In this document: positions 26,407 to 34,913 of the stretch, one piece after another | Numbering within the stretch: position 1 is the stretch's first letter | Layout: each line of letters starts with the position of its first letter | Source: Rhizobacter sp. Root1238 | GTDB taxonomy: Bacteria; Pseudomonadota; Gammaproteobacteria; Burkholderiales; Burkholderiaceae_C | Direction of reading: 5' to 3' | DNA: 64,000 nucleotides | NCBI RefSeq assembly: GCF_001425825.1 | Contig: NZ_LMDM01000008.1 | Location: 1-64,000, forward strand | Notes under the pieces: generated by a model | The model's database searches: none | What the model was told of the DNA's origin: nothing | The model's input: only the letters and a program-made list of their open reading frames with translations | Made by a program: the position numbers and the translations under genes

Positions 26407-27024
26407 ATGCTCGATCGAATTGATCTCACACCTTTGGTGATCATGCTGGCTCTGACCTCTCTGCACGAAAGCGCGGCTGCGAACTACACCCAATCCGATC
26501 CGATTGGATTGAATGGCGGACCCAGCACCTACACCTATGCGCTGGGTGCCCCAACGATGTACACGGACCCGACAGGGCTGTTCACGTCCAGTACGCACAA
26601 CGAAATCACGACCGCTGCGATTGCGATTGCAGGCAGCCCTTGCCCGAACCTGCCTGCGGCCGTGGCCAATGCGGATTGGTTCACCGGAAGTCAGGCTCCT
26701 GCCAATGCCCATTGGCACGCGATGCGTGATGGCACCAACCGGAACGCAACCGTCGATTCGGCCAGCCGCGACTTCAACGAGTTCGTTGATAGGCAATGGA
26801 AAACCTGTACGTGCGAAGGGCTGGCTCGCGCGATGCACGCGATTCAGGACTCCTATGCGCGAGGGCATGCTGGCTTCCAACCGTGGAGCGGAGGTGTGCC
26901 CTCGGTGAGTCACGCCTACGCCGATGCGTACCCCTCGAAAAGTGAGCGCGATGGAGCGATAAGGGCCGCCGTCGAACTCATCCGCAGACACCAAAAGGAC
27001 TGCAAAGACCAATGCCCACGATGA
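26407..27024 (+). CDS. Orphan Rhs C-terminal tip with putative metal-hydrolase toxin domain
   Basis: A 205-residue protein. Residues 1-25 resemble an export signal; residues 27-59 (YTQSDPIGLNGG and YTYALGAP, TDPTGLF) are the end of an Rhs core, normally the C-terminus of a very large toxin-carrying protein. After this lies a variable domain with H64, D90, H102-W-H104, H144-x3-D148 (RAMHAIQDSYARGH) and H154, a ligand pattern like zinc-dependent phospholipase C or P1-type nuclease. No Rhs repeats precede it. The next gene overlaps by 13 bases and may encode immunity. Toxin activity is inference. Confidence 0.65.
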   Translation: MLDRIDLTPLVIMLALTSLHESAAANYTQSDPIGLNGGPSTYTYALGAPTMYTDPTGLFTSSTHNEITTAAIAIAGSPCPNLPAAVANADWFTGSQAPANAHWHAMRDGTNRNATVDSASRDFNEFVDRQWKTCTCEGLARAMHAIQDSYARGHAGFQPWSGGVPSVSHAYADAYPSKSERDGAIRAAVELIRRHQKDCKDQCPR

Positions 27025-27341
27025 TGAACGTGACCCTCCGCCAGAGGGTGTTGACGTCGATTGGCCTGTATTCGGTGCTTGTCGCGTTTGCAGGCTTCGC
27101 CTTCTTCTTTGTGCGGCAAGGCGTACCGGCGGGATCGCCGACGCAATACTTCTATGCGCTCTTCGGTCCCGCGCTCTCGCTGTTCACGCACATGAGCTAC
27201 TTCCTGTTCGCTCTACAAAGCATCTTGCTGCTCCCTTGGCTGCTGCTCGGGGCCGTTCGAATTCAGGCGCGGAAGTTTTCGCTCATGGCATTCATCGTCT
27301 GTTGGCTGGGGACAGGGTGGTACACGCACGACCTGTTCTGA
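27012..27341 (+). CDS. Small membrane protein, possible immunity partner
   Basis: A 109-residue protein with three predicted transmembrane helices (about 14-33, 47-77 and 87-105). It starts inside the 3' end of the Rhs-tip gene, giving a 13-base overlap and likely coupled translation. Immunity proteins of Rhs toxins are often encoded immediately downstream, and a membrane location fits a membrane-attacking toxin. I do not recognise a family, so the role is a guess from position. Confidence 0.55.
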   Translation: MPTMMNVTLRQRVLTSIGLYSVLVAFAGFAFFFVRQGVPAGSPTQYFYALFGPALSLFTHMSYFLFALQSILLLPWLLLGAVRIQARKFSLMAFIVCWLGTGWYTHDLF

Positions 27342-27451
27342 CGCACTACCGCTGAGCGGGTGCACGTGCGGAGTGGCAGGGATACCTGTTCGCGCCAAGG
27401 CAACGCTGAGCAAGTCTCCGATCTCGGCGACACCATCGGGATGATCTTGTC

Positions 27452-27982
27452 ATGCGCATTTGGCTCGACAAACGCTCGCTCTCCGGTCTGGTTTCCGGGC
27501 TGTCACTGGCAGGCGCCGCGTTCGCAATTGATGACCGCACGGTGCATGTGCCGGCGGACGGACAGACCATCGTTGGGGGCATTCGCGCTAAACAATCGGT
27601 ATGCGCGATGGTGACCACGACTGTGATGTCGGGAGTGAAAGGATCCGCCGACGTTTCGGCATTGGTCGAGCGAGAGTGTGCAACACAGGGCAGCTCGTGC
27701 AGCCTCGTCACGAGCCTCGAGATTGCCGTGAATGGTCGACCACTCGTCGTTCCGCGATCGTCATTCCGTGGTCTCGGCAACGTTCGAACTGCCAAGCTGG
27801 TTCCGAAGGGAAATTCCTTCCACCTGGTCCTTCGCGGAGGGGACGGAGCGGACGGATTTGTTGCAACCATCGTGTTCGATCGGGATCGCGTCCTCAAACG
27901 CTGGCTCGCGAGCAACTTGGCCCCCGAGGGCGTGCTCGAGGAGACGACCTACCGGGCTCAGAAGGAATCGTTCGATCGGTAA
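27452..27982 (+). CDS. Hypothetical exported protein
   Basis: A 176-residue protein with a probable signal peptide (ending about GLSLAGAAFA). The mature part holds four Cys (AKQSVCAMV, ERECATQGSSCSLV), which could form disulfides in the periplasm. No family recognised. It lies 110 bases after the small membrane protein and converges on the response-regulator gene. It may belong to the same accessory module. Confidence 0.55.
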   Translation: MRIWLDKRSLSGLVSGLSLAGAAFAIDDRTVHVPADGQTIVGGIRAKQSVCAMVTTTVMSGVKGSADVSALVERECATQGSSCSLVTSLEIAVNGRPLVVPRSSFRGLGNVRTAKLVPKGNSFHLVLRGGDGADGFVATIVFDRDRVLKRWLASNLAPEGVLEETTYRAQKESFDR

Positions 27983-27992
27983 TGCACGCGGA

Positions 27993-28634
27993 CTACACAC
28001 CCGCCGTGCTGATCACCTGGTTCCGTATCGCCAAGTGCACCAACGCCGCCGACGTCGCCACGCCGAGCTTGTCCTTGATCGCCGTCTGCAGGTTGGCCAC
28101 CGTCTTCGGGCTGAGCTTCAGCATCTCGGCGCAGGCGCCGGCCGAATGGCCTTGCGCGAGCAGCCGGAACACCTCGAACTCGCGCGCGCTCAACTCGGCC
28201 AGCCGGTCGGCCTCGTCGTGCGGGTCGCGTTCGAGCAAGCCGGGCGACAGCTCGGGCCCCAGGTAGCGGCGCCCCGCCTGCAGCTCGCGCACCGCGTCGA
28301 CCAGGCACTCCGGCGCACTCGCCTTGGTCAGGAACCCGAGCGCGCCGGCCTGCAGCGCGCGCCGCACCAGCACCGGCGCGTCGTGCATGCTGAACACCAG
28401 CAGCCGCGCCTGCGCGTCGCGCAGCAGCACGCGGCGCAGCAACTCCAGCCCGCCGCCGCCCGGCATCGCGAGGTCGGTGACCAGCACGTCGGGCCGGTGC
28501 GCGATGAACGCCGCATACGCCGCATCGGCGTCACCGGCTTCGGCGATCACCTGGATGTCGCCCGCCTGGTCGAGCAGGCGCAGGTAGCCGCTGCGCACCA
28601 CCGGGTGGTCGTCGGCCAGCAGCACGCGGATCAC
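27993..28634 (-). CDS. NarL/FixJ-type response regulator
   Basis: A 213-residue response regulator: receiver domain 1-120 (VLLADDHPVVRSGY, phospho-acceptor Asp in VTDLAMPGGGG, Lys in FLTKAS) and a LuxR-type helix-turn-helix (ELSAREFEVFRLLAQGHS, LSPKTVANLQTAIKDKLG). Its GTG start overlaps the kinase stop (GTGA). Last gene of a seven-gene operon with a PQQ-associated ABC transporter, so it may respond to alcohol or PQQ-enzyme status, comparable to PQQ-alcohol-dehydrogenase regulators in pseudomonads; this is inference. Confidence 0.9.
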   Translation of the reverse strand: MIRVLLADDHPVVRSGYLRLLDQAGDIQVIAEAGDADAAYAAFIAHRPDVLVTDLAMPGGGGLELLRRVLLRDAQARLLVFSMHDAPVLVRRALQAGALGFLTKASAPECLVDAVRELQAGRRYLGPELSPGLLERDPHDEADRLAELSAREFEVFRLLAQGHSAGACAEMLKLSPKTVANLQTAIKDKLGVATSAALVHLAIRNQVISTAGV

Positions 28635-29605
28635 GCTAACTCCCGGTGCGGCGGCGCAGCGTCCGCAAGCGCAGTCGCGGGCATCGGCACACGCAGCACC
28701 AGTTGCACGCCGGCACCCGGCGACGCGCGCACCTCCAGCTCGCCGCCCAGCGCCGCGGCACGCTCGGCGGCACCCAGCAGCCCGAGGCCGCGCGTCGCCG
28801 CGGCCAGGTCCATGCCCCGGCCGTCGTCCTCGACGCTCAGCTGCAGCTCGCCCTGTGCGCTGCGGACCAGCTTCACATGCACCGCGCTGGCCTGCGCGTG
28901 CCGCATCACGTTGGTCAGCGCCTCCTGCACCACGCGGTACAGCGCGATGTCGACCGCATCGCCGAAACCGTGCTCGAAAGCCTCGTGGTGAAAGATGCAG
29001 GCCACGCCGCTGCGCTCTTCCCACGACTCGCACAGCTCCTGCAGAGCGGCGATCAGCCCCAGCTCGTCGAGGTTGGCCGGACGCAGCCGGCGCAGCATGC
29101 CGCGCACCGCCTGGTACAGCTGCTGCGCCGCGCGGTCGGCCCGCTCCACCGCCGCCAGCGTGGCGCTGCGATCGGCCGCACCGCACAGGCGAACGAAGGC
29201 CGTCTCGGCACGCACCGCGGCACAGCCCTGCCCCAGCTCGTCGTGCAGTTCGCGCGACAGCGCCAGGCGCTCGCTCTCCTGCACAGCGATCAGCTGGCGC
29301 GCCAGCTCGCGGTTGTGCATCAGCAGCTCGCGCGCCTGCGCCTCGGCCTGCTCGCGCAGCGCGAGCTGCGCGCGCGCATCGTGCGCGCGGCGCAGCGCGT
29401 ACCAGGCCAGGCCGCCGGCCAGCACCGTCAGGCTGAAGGGCAGCTCGTCGGCCTGCCAGTGCTCGTGCGGCAGGGCCCAGCGCTGCACGCGTTCGCTCAG
29501 TTCGAAGAACGACGCGAGGCCGTAGCTCGCCAGCGTGGCGAGCAGCACCAGGCCGACGTCGCCCAGCGGGCGCCAACGCCGCAGGCGTGCCTCAGCTGCC
29601 GCCAC
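28631..29605 (-). CDS. NarX-type sensor histidine kinase
   Basis: A 324-residue kinase with two transmembrane helices (about 14-35 and 60-78), a short periplasmic loop, a HisKA_3 dimerisation region with the phospho-acceptor His in SRELHDELGQG, and a HATPase domain (VQEALTNVMRHAQA, VEDDGRGMD, GLGLLGAAERAAALGG). The sensing loop is small, so the signal may be in the membrane or come from a partner. The start is a GTG at 29605, inside the end of the Bug gene (14-base overlap). Confidence 0.88.
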   Translation of the reverse strand: MAAAEARLRRWRPLGDVGLVLLATLASYGLASFFELSERVQRWALPHEHWQADELPFSLTVLAGGLAWYALRRAHDARAQLALREQAEAQARELLMHNRELARQLIAVQESERLALSRELHDELGQGCAAVRAETAFVRLCGAADRSATLAAVERADRAAQQLYQAVRGMLRRLRPANLDELGLIAALQELCESWEERSGVACIFHHEAFEHGFGDAVDIALYRVVQEALTNVMRHAQASAVHVKLVRSAQGELQLSVEDDGRGMDLAAATRGLGLLGAAERAAALGGELEVRASPGAGVQLVLRVPMPATALADAAPPHRELA

Positions 29606-30647
29606 GTGACAGGCCCATGCGTTCGACGATGAGCCCCTCCTTGATGAACTGCTGGCGGCACACCTCGGCGTACTCCGCCGTGCCCAGGTAGTCGATCTCC
29701 TGGTCGTATCGGGCCAGCTCCTGCGCGAACAGCGGGTCGAACATCGCGGCCTTGAACGCGTCGTGCAGCACCTTGACGATGTCGGCAGGCAGGCCGCGCG
29801 GCCCGCCCAGCCCGTAGGGCGACATCGCGACGATGTCGAAGCCGAGCTCACGCAAGGTCGGCACCTGCGGCCAGCGCTTCGACCGCTGCGCGGCAAAGGT
29901 GGCGAGCAGGCGCAGCCGGCCCGAATCGACGAAAGGCCCGAAGCCGGTCGAGTTGACGCCGACCATCACCTGCCCCGAATCGATGGCGATCATCTGCTCC
30001 GACGTTCCCTTGTACGGCACGTGGATGTACTTCAGGCCGCGCGCGGTGAACAGCTCCTCGAGCACCACGTGCGGCGTGGTGCCGACGCCGTTGGTTGCGA
30101 TGGTCAGCCGGCCCGGGTTCTTGCGCGCATAGGCGAACAGGTCGTCGAGCTTGCGCAGCTTGCTGCTGGCGCCGACCAGCACGCCGAAGGTGACGCCGGA
30201 GACCTGGATGATCGGCGTCACGTCGCGGATCGGATCCCACAGCACCTTCTGCGTGTGCACCGCCCGGAAGATCGGCTGCGGCAGCTGCGCGATCGTGTAG
30301 CCGTCGGGCTCGGCCTGCTGCAGCACCGGCATCGCCAGCGTGCCGCCGGCGCCGCCGCGGTTCTCGGTGACGACCGGCTGGCCGAGGTGGTGCGCGGCCA
30401 GCTCGGCCAGCAGGCGCAGTGACATGTCGGTCGCGCCGCCGGCCGGCCACGGGATCCACATCACGATCGGGCGGGACGGGTACGGCGTTTGCGCGCGCGC
30501 CAGCGGCCAGGCGCCGAGTGCGGCGGCGGCACCGACAAATCCGCGTCTGGTGATCGGCGCACCGGGCCGAGCGCCGGGCCGCTCCCAAGCCGGCCCGGAT
30601 CCCCCCGGGGGATCGGCTCGCGTACCCGCGGGACGAGGGGTGGTCAT
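29592..30647 (-). CDS. Bug-family (TctC-like) periplasmic binding protein
   Basis: A 351-residue solute-binding protein of the Bug/TctC family, common in Burkholderiales (YPSRPIVMWIPWPAGGATDMSLR, ENRGGAGGT, ATNGVGTTPHVVLEELF, YIHVPYKG). Residues 34-53 look like a twin-arginine signal (ITRRGFVGAAAALG). The first 30 or so residues come from a 77-bp repeat inserted at the 5' end, and no other start is available, so either the repeat is translated or the true start is non-canonical. It overlaps the permease by four bases and the kinase by 14; the ligand is unknown and it may sense for the kinase. Confidence 0.82.
   Translation of the reverse strand: MTTPRPAGTRADPPGGSGPAWERPGARPGAPITRRGFVGAAAALGAWPLARAQTPYPSRPIVMWIPWPAGGATDMSLRLLAELAAHHLGQPVVTENRGGAGGTLAMPVLQQAEPDGYTIAQLPQPIFRAVHTQKVLWDPIRDVTPIIQVSGVTFGVLVGASSKLRKLDDLFAYARKNPGRLTIATNGVGTTPHVVLEELFTARGLKYIHVPYKGTSEQMIAIDSGQVMVGVNSTGFGPFVDSGRLRLLATFAAQRSKRWPQVPTLRELGFDIVAMSPYGLGGPRGLPADIVKVLHDAFKAAMFDPLFAQELARYDQEIDYLGTAEYAEVCRQQFIKEGLIVERMGLSRGGS
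30565..30641 (-). repeat. 77-bp structured repeat, copy 3 (translated)
   Basis: Reverse-strand copy of the element at 21384-21460, more diverged. It begins six bases inside the start codon of the Bug-family gene and supplies codons 3-28. Confidence 0.8.
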
Positions 30648-31573
30648 GATCCGCGCTTGGCGAGGCCGCCGAAGCCACGTTGCGGGTCGTAGCCCCAGCA
30701 GGCCACGGCGAAGAACACGACCAGGCAACCCAGCACGACCCACGGCGCGATGCCCGGGTCCTTGCCGTACAGCGCGAAGCGGATCCACTCCACCGCGTGC
30801 GTGAACGGGTTGAAGCGCGCCGCCTGGTACACCCACTCGGCGCCCGACTCCTGCAGCTTCCACAGCGGATAGAGCGCCGTCGACAGGAAGTACATCGGGA
30901 AGATCACGAAGTTCATCGTGCCGGCGAAGTTCTCCAGCTGCTTGATGTGCACCGACAGCAGCAGCCCGAGCGCGCCCAGCATCAGCGCGCCGCACACCAG
31001 CGCGAGCAGCGCATGCAGCCCCGCCCACGAGAACAGCGGCAGCTCGGTGCCGAGCAGCATCGCCACCACCACGAAGGCCAGCGCCTGCAGCACCGAGAGC
31101 AGCGCGGTCGCGCACAGCTTGCTGAACAGCAGCCACGAGCGCGGCAGCGGCGCGGTCAGCAGCAGCCGCATCAGCCCCATCTCGCGGTCGTAGACCATCG
31201 CCAGCGACGACTGCATGCCGTTGAACAGCAGCACCATGCCGACCAGGCCGGGCGCGATGTAGACGTCGTACGGGATGTAGGTGTCGTACGGCTCGACGAT
31301 CGCGACGCCGAACACGTTGCGGAAACCGGCGGCAAACACCGCGAGCCACAGCAGCGGGCGCACCAGGGCTGAAATCAGCCGGCCGGTCTGCTGCGAGAAC
31401 TTGAACAGCTCGCGCACGACGATGGCCTGCAACGCCTGCAACGCATGGATGACGACCCCTCGCCGAACGGGTACGTCCGGCGATCCCCCGAGGGGATGCG
31501 GGCCGGCTTGGGGCGGCCCGGCGCTCGGCCCGCCGTCCGCCTCGACAGCCTTCGCTAGCGTGTCGCTTTGCAT
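30644..31573 (-). CDS. ABC-2 type permease, PQQ-associated transporter
   Basis: A 309-residue ABC-2 permease with about six transmembrane segments, such as PLLWLAVFAAGF, LLSVLQALAFVVVAMLL and GALMLGALGLLLSV, and a DPQRGF tail. It pairs with the ATPase at 33785-34525. The ATG at 31573 follows GGAGAAGCT and overlaps the binding-protein gene by 19 bases. Residues 15-40 (GGPSAGPPQAGPHPLGGS) are encoded by a 77-bp repeat and are not typical of the family. Transported substrate unknown; such clusters accompany PQQ-dependent alcohol oxidation. Confidence 0.85.
   Translation of the reverse strand: MQSDTLAKAVEADGGPSAGPPQAGPHPLGGSPDVPVRRGVVIHALQALQAIVVRELFKFSQQTGRLISALVRPLLWLAVFAAGFRNVFGVAIVEPYDTYIPYDVYIAPGLVGMVLLFNGMQSSLAMVYDREMGLMRLLLTAPLPRSWLLFSKLCATALLSVLQALAFVVVAMLLGTELPLFSWAGLHALLALVCGALMLGALGLLLSVHIKQLENFAGTMNFVIFPMYFLSTALYPLWKLQESGAEWVYQAARFNPFTHAVEWIRFALYGKDPGIAPWVVLGCLVVFFAVACWGYDPQRGFGGLAKRGS
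31454..31530 (+). repeat. 77-bp structured repeat, copy 2 (translated on minus)
   Basis: Matches copy 1 closely outside the apical stem. There the sequence is GCCGAAC-GGGTAC-GTCCGGC against GGTCGAC-GGGTAC-GTCGACC in copy 1: paired changes that keep most base pairs. It lies inside the 5' part of the permease gene. Confidence 0.85.
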
Positions 31574-32736
31574 AGCTTCTCCGGGGCATCGGCGCCCAAC
31601 GTATCGAGCACCTCGGTCGGGTGCAGCAGTCCTTCGATCGGCGCCTGCGCGATCACGCCCTGGCCGTCGGTCAGCAGCATCGACTGCCGCAGTTGCCCGT
31701 CCCACGGTCGGAAGCTCAGGCTGCCGCCCTTGGAGCCATCGACCGGTGTCGCGGCCAGCGCCTTGGCCCACGCGGCGTTCGGCCCCTTCGGCTCGGCCGC
31801 CGCGATCGCGATCAAGGCCTTGCCGCCCATCCACGCCGCCCAGTCGTGGTCGGTCATCGGCCGCTTCGCGGCCTTCGCGAACCGGCGCGACACCTGCGGC
31901 GCGCCGTAGCGCTCGAACTGCGCATGCCAGGCGAGCGCGACCAGACCGGCATCGCCGACCACCGGCCGCGGCAGCACGGTGCGGTAGGGCAGGCTGCGCG
32001 CGAACTCACCGTCGCTGTCGACCACCCACACCGCGTCGTACGCAGCCCCGGCGGTCAGCAGCAGCGGGTTCGCGAGATCGCGCTCGCGCGGGTCGGCCGA
32101 CAGCTTGTAGGGCTTGCTGGCGACCACCTGCAGACCGTAGCGCTTGATCGAGGCCTGCGCGGTGGCCGCGCGAACCTGGTCCTGCGGGCTGCTGCCGATC
32201 AGCAGCAGCAGCCTGGTCCACTTGCGGGACACCAGCGTCTGCGCCAGCGCGTCGGCGCGCATGCGCTCGCTCGGGATCAGGTGGAACAGCCGCGCGCGGC
32301 AGTCCTGCTGGCGCAGCCGGTCGGCGCTGTCGCCGAGGTTCAGCACCGGCAGCTTCACCGCATCGGCCACCGCCAGCGTGGCGTCGCTGCCCAGGTCGGT
32401 CAGCACGATGGCCGCGCCGGCCTTCTCGGCGGCCTGCGCGGCGGCGCGCGCCGCATCGGGCGTCGCCGCGGTCGCGACGCTCAAGGCCACCGCCGCGCCG
32501 GCGGCTTCGAGCTCGAACCTGCCTTCGTCCAGCGCCACCTGCAGCCCGTCGGTCACCGGGCCGCCGGCGTGGCCGAGGTAGGCGCGCTCCAGCCGCGTGC
32601 GTTCCAGTCGTGCATCGTCGGCCGGCACGATCAGCGTGGCCTTCAGCGTCGCGGCGCCCGCGGTCGAGGCGGTGGCGGCACAGCACATCGACATCACCGT
32701 CCAGCTCGCCCAGCGGCCCGCGACACCGCGTGTCAT
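31555..32736 (-). CDS. PQQ-alcohol-dehydrogenase-associated ABC substrate-binding protein
   Basis: A 393-residue periplasmic binding protein (type 1 fold, branched-chain amino acid-like) with signal peptide (ending STAGA). Segments IVLTDLGSDATLAVADAV and LLLIGSSPQDQVRAA are typical of the class tied to PQQ-dependent alcohol oxidation. The ATG overlaps the beta-propeller stop. Its ligand is not known. Confidence 0.83.
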   Translation of the reverse strand: MTRGVAGRWASWTVMSMCCAATASTAGAATLKATLIVPADDARLERTRLERAYLGHAGGPVTDGLQVALDEGRFELEAAGAAVALSVATAATPDAARAAAQAAEKAGAAIVLTDLGSDATLAVADAVKLPVLNLGDSADRLRQQDCRARLFHLIPSERMRADALAQTLVSRKWTRLLLLIGSSPQDQVRAATAQASIKRYGLQVVASKPYKLSADPRERDLANPLLLTAGAAYDAVWVVDSDGEFARSLPYRTVLPRPVVGDAGLVALAWHAQFERYGAPQVSRRFAKAAKRPMTDHDWAAWMGGKALIAIAAAEPKGPNAAWAKALAATPVDGSKGGSLSFRPWDGQLRQSMLLTDGQGVIAQAPIEGLLHPTEVLDTLGADAPEKLCKATR

Positions 32737-33784
32737 TCGAGGATCGCCACGCCGTACGGCACGCGGCCGACCGGGATGCTCTTGATCGCCTTGCCGCCGG
32801 CCACGTCGACCACCGTCACGTCGTCGCTCAGCCCGTTGACGACGAACAGCCGCGCCTCGGCCTTGTCGAGCGCGACGTTCCACGCCCGCTTGCCGACCAG
32901 CACCAGTTGCGTCGTCTTGCGGCTGGCGACGTCGATGAAGGCCACGTGGTTGGCCTTGCCGAGCGCGACGAAGGCCCGCTTGCCGTCGCGCGACATCAGG
33001 ATGCCGACCGGCGTGATGTCGGTCGCGCGCGCGCCCTTCACCTCGAGCTTGATGGTGTCGGTGACGGCATGGCTGGCCGTCGCGATGATGCTGATGCTGG
33101 CGCCGAGCTCGTTGGTGACCCACAGCTCCTTGCCGTCCGGCGTCAGCGCCATGCGGCGCGGCCGCTTGCCGACCTTCACGTTGTGGGTGATCTTCGCGCT
33201 CGCGACGTCGATCACGTGGATCAGGCTCGCGACCTCGGACGTGATGTACAGCGTCCTGCCGTCGGCGCTGACCTTCACGCCCTCGGGCTCCTGGCCGACC
33301 TTGATCGACTGCAGCGTCTTGCCGCTCGCGGCGTCGATGAAGCTGGCCTCGGCGGCGTCTTCGTTCGACACGTAGATCGTCTTGCCGTCGGGCGACAGGT
33401 CGAAGGCCTCGGGCTCGTCGCCGAGCGGCACCCGGCGCAGCGATTTGCCGGTGGCCGGGTCGATCACGTCGGCCGCGTTCGCATCGGTGCAGGCCACCAT
33501 GATCTTGCGGTCGGGCGTGACCTGGATGTGCCGGCCGCGCTTGCAGGTCGGCACGGTGCCCTTCACCGCGAGCGTCGCGAGGTCGATCATCGTCAGCGCA
33601 TCGTCCTTCTCGCTCGACACGTAGGCGGTGCCCTGCGCCGATGCGGCGGTGCAGCAGGCGATCAGCGCCCAGGCGGTGCCGACGAGGCGGCAAACAAATC
33701 CCGTTCGCCCTGAGCTTGTCGAAGGGTGGGACCGAGCTTGTCGATGGCCCTGCCCAGGGCGAACGGGAGCGTGTGGGGAGGTCA

Positions 33785-33785
<1 letters not shown>
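32733..33785 (-). CDS. PQQ-associated YVTN beta-propeller protein
   Basis: A 350-residue exported seven-bladed beta-propeller with YVTN-type repeats (TIYVSNEDAAEASFIDAASG, TLYITSEVASLIHVIDVASA, LWVTNELGASISI). The signal peptide (LVGTAWALIACCTAASAQ) is preceded by residues 7-29 encoded by a palindromic repeat (33700-33767). ATG 33785 overlaps the ATPase stop. The family accompanies PQQ-dependent systems; role unknown. Confidence 0.85.
33700..33767. repeat. Palindromic CCCGTTCGCCCT element (translated)
   Basis: Terminal inverted repeat CCCGTTCGCCCT (33700-33711) and AGGGCGAACGGG (33756-33767) is perfect over 12 bases. The core has TGAGCTTGTCGAAGGG. It lies inside the 5' coding region of the beta-propeller gene. 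Related elements: 18309-18334 and 58439-58533. Confidence 0.85.
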
Positions 33786-34525
<740 letters not shown>

Positions 34526-34786
34526 GAACCACGAGCACAGCAATACACGGGCCTGCGCCGATGCTGCAGTGCAATGCCGCGCAATGCGGCGCCACGCCAT
34601 GGCGCGCACGGGCGCCGACCCCTCCGCGTCACGCCCGTTGCGCGGCACTGAAACACTCTGTGCCGAACGTGGTTGCCACGAATTCGGCGCAAGGTGTCAG
34701 CGGCATTTCATTTCCGGAACACCGGCGTCACAGGGCTGGAGCGAAACCTGGGTTTTCCCTCTTCGGGCAATCCCGCGGCCACGCAT

Positions 34787-34809
34787 GGGCGCAGAACTTG
34801 CGGTTCTGC
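34787..34809 (+). promoter_or_regulatory. Candidate sigma54 promoter and overlapping palindrome before xoxF
   Basis: GGGCGCAGAACTTGCG at 34787-34802 has the invariant GG at -24 and GC at -12 with 10 bases between (GG 34788-34789, GC 34800-34801), plus the TTGC block. A perfect 7-bp inverted repeat GCAGAAC-TTGCG-GTTCTGC (34791-34809) overlaps it, so it may alternatively be an operator. It lies 105 bases before the xoxF ATG. The window encodes a sigma54 activator at 59199. The rest of 34526-34913 shows no gene. Confidence 0.4.
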
Positions 34810-34913
34810 ACCCGCCGAGTTCTGTGGGTCGCTGGGTGTGGTGGATCTCGGGTGGATCTGGAAACAGTGCTTCGCGACCGGACTCTGGTCACTTCATAAA
34901 ACAGGAGACTTCG

